From: Methanolinea sp. UBA473
Lineage (GTDB): Archaea; Halobacteriota; Methanomicrobia; Methanomicrobiales; Methanospirillaceae
Length of the DNA stretch: 18,185 nt
Direction of reading: 5' to 3'
NCBI GenBank assembly: GCA_002509495.1
Contig: DAEV01000106.1
Coordinates: 1-18,185 of the forward strand
Both the position numbers and the translations under genes were made by a program. Positions 13,438 through 18,185 of the stretch are shown here, piece after piece. How positions within the stretch are numbered: the stretch's first letter is position 1; every line of letters starts with the position of its first letter. A model generated the notes under the pieces. It was not told where the DNA came from and ran no database searches. It worked only from the letters and a program-made list of their open reading frames with translations.

Positions 13438-14355
13438 CTATTCAAGTGTGATATCGTACACTGCATGCCAGCGTCCCGGTGAATAGGATCTCACATATCG
13501 CTCCCGCACTTCCCGCACCGGGAACTTCATGATATCCGGCAAAATTTCTCCCTTTTTCTCCTGAAGCGCATAGCAGTGAAGGGTCCCCCCGCCGCGACAG
13601 AGAGGAATTGCCCCGGACAGGTAGCCTGCCGCCCCGAGCGGGAGGTTCATCACGATCCGGTCGAACTTCCAGGGAAGGACCTCGCAGAGGCGGCTCGCAT
13701 CAAAGAAGAGAGGGAGGACATTTCCCGCCCGGGAACGGGCGATATTCTCAATCAGGAGGTGAACAGCACCGGGATTGATGTCTGCCGCGGCTACGAATCC
13801 CGCCTTCCTGGAGAGGGTGAGCGCAAACGGCCCCACCCCCGCGAACATGTCCAGGACCTGTTCCTGATCATTCATCATCGAGAGGATACGCTGTCGTTCT
13901 GTGGAGAGTCTTGGTGAGAAATACGCTGCTGAAAGATCGATCGCGAGTCGCAGTCCGTGCTCTACGTACATGGTCCGGGTCGTCTTCCTGCCTGCCAGGA
14001 CTCTGAACCGCCTCGTCCGGAACTCCCCTTCCACATCGCTTTCCGGATAGAGGACCGTGTGGAGGGAGGGACGCGTGGCGAGCAGGGTGGCCGCGCCGGC
14101 CTCATCTTCGTCCTGCATCACGGCGATGCCCCCGATCAGTTCGTGCCGGGGAAGGACAGGGATCCCCGGCACAGGCCGGAATTGCCCCCTCTCCGCACCA
14201 GGAAGAGGCTCGGAGACTGGGAGGAGAATGCATTCTCCTTCGGTACGCGGACGGAGGGTCCGGTCCAGGAGTCCCTGTTCCCGGAGATCCCTCCGTTTCG
14301 CCTCGCCTTCCTTCCGGGGGACACGCACGCACCACTGGGATCTGCTCTGCACCAT
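13438..14355 (-). CDS. trm5: tRNA (guanine-37-N1)-methyltransferase, Trm5 family
   Basis: 305 aa from the ATG at 14355. It methylates G37 next to the anticodon of tRNAs with S-adenosylmethionine and so guards reading frame. Seen: N-terminal WCVRVPRKEGEAKRRDLREQGLLD typical of Trm5, GLRLAIDLSAAYFSPRLSTER at about 134-154, SAM motif I VLDMFAGVGPFAL at about 167-179, ADINPGAVHLLIENI at about 191-205, and the catalytic MNLPLGAAGYL at about 236-246. Upstream in-frame ATGs at 14376, 14394 and 14421 are possible starts. I prefer 14355 because the family's N-terminus begins there and a weak TATA-like CCTATATC lies about 31 bp upstream. Confidence 0.88.
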   Translation of the reverse strand: MVQSRSQWCVRVPRKEGEAKRRDLREQGLLDRTLRPRTEGECILLPVSEPLPGAERGQFRPVPGIPVLPRHELIGGIAVMQDEDEAGAATLLATRPSLHTVLYPESDVEGEFRTRRFRVLAGRKTTRTMYVEHGLRLAIDLSAAYFSPRLSTERQRILSMMNDQEQVLDMFAGVGPFALTLSRKAGFVAAADINPGAVHLLIENIARSRAGNVLPLFFDASRLCEVLPWKFDRIVMNLPLGAAGYLSGAIPLCRGGGTLHCYALQEKKGEILPDIMKFPVREVRERYVRSYSPGRWHAVYDITLE

Positions 14356-14432
14356 CTTGCCATCCAGTTTTTGCATCGAAACGATATAGGTCATCCCGCT
14401 GGTGGAATCGATCCACACCATGCCTGATACCT

Positions 14433-14442
14433 CAATATTATA
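14433..14442 (+). promoter_or_regulatory. TATA box for the rubredoxin gene
   Basis: CAATATTATA lies about 30 bp before the ATG at 14468, predicting a near-leaderless transcript. An 11-bp perfect 5-1-5 inverted repeat (AGGTGTCACCT, 14450-14460) lies between this box and the ATG and could be an operator. Confidence 0.5.
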
Positions 14443-14467
14443 GGGAGAAAGGTGTCACCTGTCGGAT

Positions 14468-14650
14468 ATGACATCCAGTTCCTGCCGGTATGTCTGCCTG
14501 GAATGCAACTATATCTACGATCCTTCAAAAGGAGACCCCAAGAACGGGATCGATCCCGGTACCCCCTTCGAGGATCTGCCCGGAACCTGGCAGTGTCCCG
14601 AATGTCATATCTACAAGTCCAAGCACGGCGTGTTCAAGATGCTGGACTGA
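14468..14650 (+). CDS. Rubredoxin
   Basis: 60 aa, a one-domain electron carrier with one iron on four cysteines. The ligands are Cys10 and Cys13 (YVCLECNYIYDP) and Cys43 and Cys46 (WQCPECHIYK). The middle GDPKNGIDPGTPFEDLPGTW is highly typical. Both metal knuckles depart from the rule: the residue after the second cysteine of each pair is usually glycine, here Asn14 and His47. An extra Cys6 lies near the N-terminus. Its electron partner is unknown. Expected roles in methanogens are oxygen or superoxide detoxification and redox transfer. It is divergent from trm5 and ends 52 bp before HMG-CoA reductase. Confidence 0.93.
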   Translation: MTSSSCRYVCLECNYIYDPSKGDPKNGIDPGTPFEDLPGTWQCPECHIYKSKHGVFKMLD

Positions 14651-14653
14651 TCC

Positions 14654-14669
14654 CATCCCCCGGGGGATG
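14654..14669. repeat. 16-bp perfect palindrome between rubredoxin and HMG-CoA reductase
   Basis: CATCCCCCGGGGGATG reads the same on both strands. It begins 3 bp after the rubredoxin stop and 34 bp before the hmgA ATG. It could be an operator just upstream of the hmgA core promoter or a terminator stem, although no T-run follows it. Confidence 0.6.
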
Positions 14670-14702
14670 ACAGAAAAGTCCTATTCTCCCGGCCCCCCAT
14701 AG

Positions 14703-15914
14703 ATGACCATGGACGAGTACCTGGAGCGCCTGAAGAAGGGGACTCTCAAGCTCTACGCCCTGGAGCAGGAGCTCCCCCCACGTGAGGCGGTTGCGGTCCG
14801 CCGCAGGTATATCGAGGGAGAAACGGGGGTTTCTCTCCCCAAGATAGGCTCATTTTCCATTGATATCGAACGCGCGGCAAGGAAGAACTGCGAGAACATG
14901 ATAGGAACCGTGCAGGTGCCGCTTGGCGTGGCCGGTCCCCTGAAGGTCTCCGGCGAGTATGCAAAAGGGGAATTCTACCTCCCGCTGGCCACGACGGAGG
15001 GAGCCCTGGTGGCCTCGGTGAACCGGGGTTGCGGTGCAATCACCCGTGCAGGGGGTGCGGATGTGCGTATTTTCCGGGACGGGATGACCCGGGCCCCGGT
15101 TTTTTCCGCCCGGGACGTGGCCCATGCCAGAGAGATCTCAGACTGGGTGATGTCCCACCCGCGGGAGATCGCGGCTGCCGCAGAGGCTACCACATCGCAT
15201 GGCAAGTTCCTGGATGCCGCCGTCACGGTGGTAGGGACTTCTGTCTTCGTGCGCCTAGAGTTCGATACCAAGGATGCCATGGGCATGAACATGGTCACGA
15301 TCGCAAGCGAGAGGGCGGCCGAAGCTATCTCGGATGCGACCGGTGCGCGGCTTGTCGCCCTCTCCGGGAACCTCTGCACGGATAAGAAACCGGCCGCGGT
15401 CAACCTTGTCCGGGGCCGGGGGAGGAGCGTTTCGGCAGGAGTGTGGCTTGAGGATTCCCTGATCGCGGAGGTGTTCAAGACCGATGCCAGGACCTTTACT
15501 GAGGTAAACACCCGGAAGAACCTGGTCGGATCGGCAGTCGCTGGATCCCTGGGGTTCAATGCGCATGCAGGAAACGTAATCGCAGCCTTATTCATCGCCT
15601 GCGGACAGGATCCTGCCCACGTCACCGAGGGGAGCATGGCAATCACCACCGTCGATCCCCGCGACGGGGGTATATACGTCTCCGTAACCCTCCTGGATCT
15701 CCCAGTGGGAACTGTCGGCGGGGGGACCGGGATCGAAACCCAACGCGAATGCTTAGACCTTCTGGGTGTGGCAGGAGGCGGCGATCCTCCTGGTTCCAAT
15801 GCACGAAAATTCGCGGAGATCGTGGCAGCCGGCGTCCTGGCAGGAGAACTCTCTCTCATCGGGGCTCAGGCCGCCCAGCATCTTGCCCGTGCTCATAAAC
15901 AACTGGGGCGCTGA
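14703..15914 (+). CDS. hmgA: 3-hydroxy-3-methylglutaryl-CoA reductase, class I
   Basis: 403 aa. It reduces HMG-CoA to mevalonate with two NAD(P)H, the committed step to archaeal isoprenoid lipids. Seen: ENMIGTVQVPLGVAGPL at about 64-80, catalytic Glu99 in TTEGALVAS, DAMGMNMV at about 191-198, the catalytic lysine region SGNLCTDKKPAAVN at about 221-234, Asp303 in GQDPAHV, GTVGGGT at about 336-342, and His398 near the C-terminus. The soluble catalytic domain only is present, with no membrane segment. ATG 14709 is an alternative start. It is separated from the HMG-CoA synthase operon by trm5 and rubredoxin. It converges with rimI, with 4 bp between the stops. Confidence 0.96.
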   Translation: MTMDEYLERLKKGTLKLYALEQELPPREAVAVRRRYIEGETGVSLPKIGSFSIDIERAARKNCENMIGTVQVPLGVAGPLKVSGEYAKGEFYLPLATTEGALVASVNRGCGAITRAGGADVRIFRDGMTRAPVFSARDVAHAREISDWVMSHPREIAAAAEATTSHGKFLDAAVTVVGTSVFVRLEFDTKDAMGMNMVTIASERAAEAISDATGARLVALSGNLCTDKKPAAVNLVRGRGRSVSAGVWLEDSLIAEVFKTDARTFTEVNTRKNLVGSAVAGSLGFNAHAGNVIAALFIACGQDPAHVTEGSMAITTVDPRDGGIYVSVTLLDLPVGTVGGGTGIETQRECLDLLGVAGGGDPPGSNARKFAEIVAAGVLAGELSLIGAQAAQHLARAHKQLGR

Positions 15915-15918
15915 TCTC

Positions 15919-16380
15919 CTAGAACCGGAACCATTTCATCAGCACCAGGGCATCCTCCCCGTTGGCATAGTAGCCGGCAATCCGGAATACCTGGCGATAC
16001 CCAAGGCGGCGGTAGAACCTCTGGGCGGGGATATTGGAGGCTCGCACCTCGAGCTGGATTCCCGATGCCAGTTCGACCGCGAACTGGTGTTCCTCCCGTT
16101 CCACGAGCCTTCTTCCTATCCCATGCATCCTGAAGGCCGCGGGAACCGCCAGGTTGCAGATGTGCCCGTACACCTCCTCTCCGGTATCCTCAAGGCCGCC
16201 GATGATAAAGCCCGCAAGCTCGCCCTTCACCATGGCGACAAAGAAGGTGCTCGGAAAATACACGAGAGTGTCCGCCAGGACGGCAGCTGACCATGGGTCC
16301 TTGAACGACTCCTGCTCGATGCCTGCCAACCGGTCGATATCCGCCGGCCGGGCCCTCCGAATGAGGATCTCGTGGTCCAT
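15919..16380 (-). CDS. rimI: GNAT N-terminal acetyltransferase, RimI-like
   Basis: 153 aa. In archaea the RimI/Ard1-type enzyme acetylates protein N-termini with acetyl-CoA. Seen: IRRARPADIDRLAGIEQESFKDPWS at the N-terminus, GHICNLAVPAAFRMHGIGRRLV at about 72-93 with the acetyl-CoA pyrophosphate loop (RMHGIG, a variant of the Q/RxxGxG/A rule), LEVRASNIPAQRFYRRLGY at about 110-128, and a YYANGEDALVLMK end typical of RimI. It stands alone, divergent from the DUF1015 gene. Confidence 0.92.
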   Translation of the reverse strand: MDHEILIRRARPADIDRLAGIEQESFKDPWSAAVLADTLVYFPSTFFVAMVKGELAGFIIGGLEDTGEEVYGHICNLAVPAAFRMHGIGRRLVEREEHQFAVELASGIQLEVRASNIPAQRFYRRLGYRQVFRIAGYYANGEDALVLMKWFRF

Positions 16381-16411
16381 GGTTCGATTCCAGTACCATG
16401 GTGTTTCACTG

Positions 16412-16421
16412 CTATAATATA
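16412..16421. promoter_or_regulatory. Shared TATA region, rimI / DUF1015 gene
   Basis: CTATAATATA lies between two divergent genes. It is about 35 bp from the rimI ATG on one side and about 45 bp from the DUF1015 ATG on the other. It is nearly symmetrical and could serve both, giving leaders of about 10-20 bases. Confidence 0.45.
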
Positions 16422-16460
16422 CTGTCAGCGAGAATGATAGTGAAGAGAGCCTGTTTGAAA

Positions 16461-17720
16461 ATGGTCCGAATTCACCGTTTTTCCGCGGTCCGACCTGATG
16501 CCCGGGCAGCGCCCCGCATCGCAGCGGTCCCCTACGATGTGGTCACCGCAGAAGAGGCGGCAGCCTGCATCCGGCAAAACCCTTTCAGTTTCCTGCGGGT
16601 GAGCCGGGCGGATGCCGAGCTCCCTCTACTCTCTCCCCGCGATGAAAGGGTATACCGGAAAGCAAGGGAGACATTCCAGGAGTTCCTGGACCGGGGGTGC
16701 CTGAAGAGGGATCCTTCTCCCGGTATGTACCTCTACCGAGTTTCCGGGAAGAACGGCACGTTCCTCGGCCTGGCAGCCTGCGTCCCGGTCAGCGATTACG
16801 AGGAGGACAACATCCGGCGCCACGAGCTGACACGGTACGACAAGGAGGAGGACCGGACCAGGCATATCGATGTGGTGAATGCTCACAGCGGCCCGGTGGT
16901 GCTCCTGTTCCGGGACCCGGGCGGGATCCATCGCGAACTGGAATCCCTTGCCTCAAGGCTCGAAGTGCCTGACGCCGCGGTGGTTTTGGAGGACGGCTCG
17001 GTTCACCAGATCTTCTGCATCACCGGAGAGGGAGACCTCGGACGCATCGAAGACCTCTTTGCAGGCGTCGACCGCCTCTACATCGCAGACGGTCACCATC
17101 GTGCGAAGTCTGCGGTGAACGTCGCGCAGAAAAGGGAGGCCGAGGGAAGGCTCACCCCCGAATCGACCCGGTTCCTCTCGGTCCTCTTCTCCCATGACAG
17201 GGTCCGGATCCACGGTTACAGCAGGATGGTGACCGACCTTTCCGGCATGACGCCCGGCGAGTTCATGAATCGCCTGAAAACGGTCTTCTCGGTGGAGTTA
17301 TATGGCGCGGTAGATCCCCAGGCGTTCCAGATCACCCCCAGGGCCCCATCCCCGGATGATCACGTCCTGCACATGTATCTCGGTGGAATCTGGTACGAAT
17401 GTACCAGGAAGAGGGTCCCGGGTACGGATCCTATCGGAGCCCTCGACGTATCGGTGCTTCAGAAGGAAGTGCTCACCGGCATCCTGGGGATTACCGATCC
17501 ACGCGGAGATTCCCGGCTCCAATACCTGGGCGGGGCCCGGCCCCTCGCAGACCTGGAGGCTATGGTGGACCGGGAGGGGTATGCGGTGGCGTTCTCGATG
17601 CAACCGGTGAAGATCGAGACAGTCCTTCGGATCGCGGATGCCGGCGGTATCATGCCGCCCAAATCGACGTGGTTCGAACCCAAGCTCCTGTCCGGTATGG
17701 TCGTTCACACTCTCGACTAG
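16461..17720 (+). CDS. DUF1015 family protein
   Basis: 419 aa from the ATG at 16461. In-frame ATGs at 16398 and 16434 precede it, but the family starts at VRIHRFSAVRPDARAAPRIAAVPYDV and the upstream part crosses the promoter. Conserved motifs: AAVPYDVV at about 21-28, IRRHELTR at about 118-125, HIDVVNAHSGPVVLLF at about 135-150, YIADGHHRAKSA at about 207-218, and a C-terminal PPKSTWFEPKLLSGMVVHTL. The family is widespread in bacteria and archaea without an assigned reaction that I can state. The histidine-rich, invariant motifs suggest an enzyme. There is no signal peptide or membrane segment, so it should be cytosolic. Confidence 0.9.
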   Translation: MVRIHRFSAVRPDARAAPRIAAVPYDVVTAEEAAACIRQNPFSFLRVSRADAELPLLSPRDERVYRKARETFQEFLDRGCLKRDPSPGMYLYRVSGKNGTFLGLAACVPVSDYEEDNIRRHELTRYDKEEDRTRHIDVVNAHSGPVVLLFRDPGGIHRELESLASRLEVPDAAVVLEDGSVHQIFCITGEGDLGRIEDLFAGVDRLYIADGHHRAKSAVNVAQKREAEGRLTPESTRFLSVLFSHDRVRIHGYSRMVTDLSGMTPGEFMNRLKTVFSVELYGAVDPQAFQITPRAPSPDDHVLHMYLGGIWYECTRKRVPGTDPIGALDVSVLQKEVLTGILGITDPRGDSRLQYLGGARPLADLEAMVDREGYAVAFSMQPVKIETVLRIADAGGIMPPKSTWFEPKLLSGMVVHTLD

Positions 17721-17768
17721 AACCGGGTCGCATTCTTCTTCCATCCGTAGGACCAACCGGGTTGCAGT

Positions 17769-17785
17769 GGGAGCTTTTTTTTCCC
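17769..17785 (+). terminator. T-run after the DUF1015 gene
   Basis: Eight consecutive T (17775-17782), flanked by GGGAG and CCCTG, lie 50 bp past the DUF1015 stop. This fits an archaeal T-rich terminator. The same run is about 27 bp before the hisG ATG, so it may also lie within the hisG promoter. Confidence 0.4.
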
Positions 17786-17806
17786 TGCCCGTCGCATGGA
17801 TCCCCC

Positions 17807-18185
17807 ATGATTAATATCGCACTGCCCAAAGGAAGCCTCGAGGAGCAGACGCTTCTCCTGTTCAGGGAAGCCGATCTGGAGGTGCGGCGCTCAGAGCGGG
17901 ATTACAACCCGGTCATTGCGGACCACCGCATCGGGAAGGTGAAGATTCTCCGGCCGCAGGAGATCCCGAAGTACGTGGAGATGGGATATTTCGACGTCGG
18001 TATCTCGGGTATGGACTGGGTGAAGGAGACCGGTGCGAAGGTGAGGGAGGTCGCCCGTCTCAACTACAGCAAGACCGGCGAAGGGACCGTGAAGATCGTC
18101 GTGGCGGTTCACCGGGACGAACCCATCACGGAGGTCTCGCAAATCCGTCCCCACAGCCGGGTCACCACCGAGTATCCCGAACTCA
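17807..18185 (+). CDS. hisG: ATP phosphoribosyltransferase HisG, 5' part (cut by the window end)
   Basis: 126 codons are visible from ATG 17807 with no stop before the window end. HisG joins ATP and PRPP in the first, feedback-controlled step of histidine synthesis. Seen: MINIALPKGSLEEQTLLLF at the N-terminus, the typical KGSL substrate loop, KILRPQEIPKYVEMGYFDVGISGMDWV in the middle (the D.GI.G.DW signature) and VKIVVAV. Whether the C-terminal ACT-like regulatory domain of the long form follows cannot be seen. No other his gene is in the window. Confidence 0.93.
   Translation, partial: MINIALPKGSLEEQTLLLFREADLEVRRSERDYNPVIADHRIGKVKILRPQEIPKYVEMGYFDVGISGMDWVKETGAKVREVARLNYSKTGEGTVKIVVAVHRDEPITEVSQIRPHSRVTTEYPEL

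Noticed and set aside
14975..15859. 294-codon minus frame over HMG-CoA reductase
   Set aside because: Antisense shadow; Ser/Thr/Arg-rich with no domain, whereas the plus-strand product is unmistakable.
1..18185. tRNA, rRNA, CRISPR array, insertion sequence, riboswitch
   Set aside because: By eye I found no cloverleaf, no rRNA core sequence, no regularly spaced repeats, no transposase and no terminal repeats. Short or divergent RNAs could be missed without a covariance search.

Overview
The window reads as chromosomal DNA of a euryarchaeon, most likely a methanogen of the Methanomicrobiales type. The case rests on archaeal-type genes throughout: TiaS, deoxyhypusine synthase, RPA with its partner protein, CTP-dependent riboflavin kinase, the archaeal thiolase/HMG-CoA synthase/DUF35 set, HMG-CoA reductase, CbiZ and Trm5. 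GC is high (about 60% by eye). Several TATA boxes lie about 25-30 bp before the start codon, which implies leaderless mRNAs. No methanogenesis gene is present, so the order-level placement is an inference.

Layout. 1-255: 3' end of an AT-rich unknown gene. 329-2560: a divergent pair, an archaeal HTH regulator (minus) and tiaS (plus), followed by dys and pyrF (plus). 4295-5532: a two-gene unit, a free-standing class III ribonucleotide reductase C-terminal (glycyl-radical) domain protein coupled to cbiZ. 5535-5729: a small DUF1858 redox protein (minus). 5847-7883: RPA, its partner and a 54-aa basic protein. 7944-9289: rbkR/ribK and ribB (minus), riboflavin synthesis and FMN formation. 9476-9862: an AT-richer VOC-family gene. 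10069-13382: the early mevalonate operon (HTH regulator, HMG-CoA synthase, acetoacetyl-CoA thiolase, DUF35 scaffold). 13438-14650: trm5 (minus) divergent from a rubredoxin. 14703-15914: HMG-CoA reductase. 15919-17720: rimI (minus) divergent from a DUF1015 gene. 17807-end: 5' part of hisG.

Working together. Thiolase, HMG-CoA synthase and DUF35 channel acetyl-CoA to HMG-CoA, and the reductase 1.7 kb downstream makes mevalonate for archaeal lipids. TiaS and deoxyhypusine synthase are both modification enzymes of the translation machinery that may draw on agmatine. RbkR probably controls its own operon with ribB.

Most notable: (i) a sharp codon-usage break inside the thiolase gene, suggesting a recombinant 5' half; (ii) the detached NrdD-type glycyl-radical domain co-translated with a cobamide salvage enzyme; (iii) palindromes between the TATA box and start codon of two regulator genes, good candidates for autoregulatory operators. 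I saw no rRNA, tRNA, CRISPR array, insertion sequence or origin. No gene-free stretch exceeds about 210 bp.
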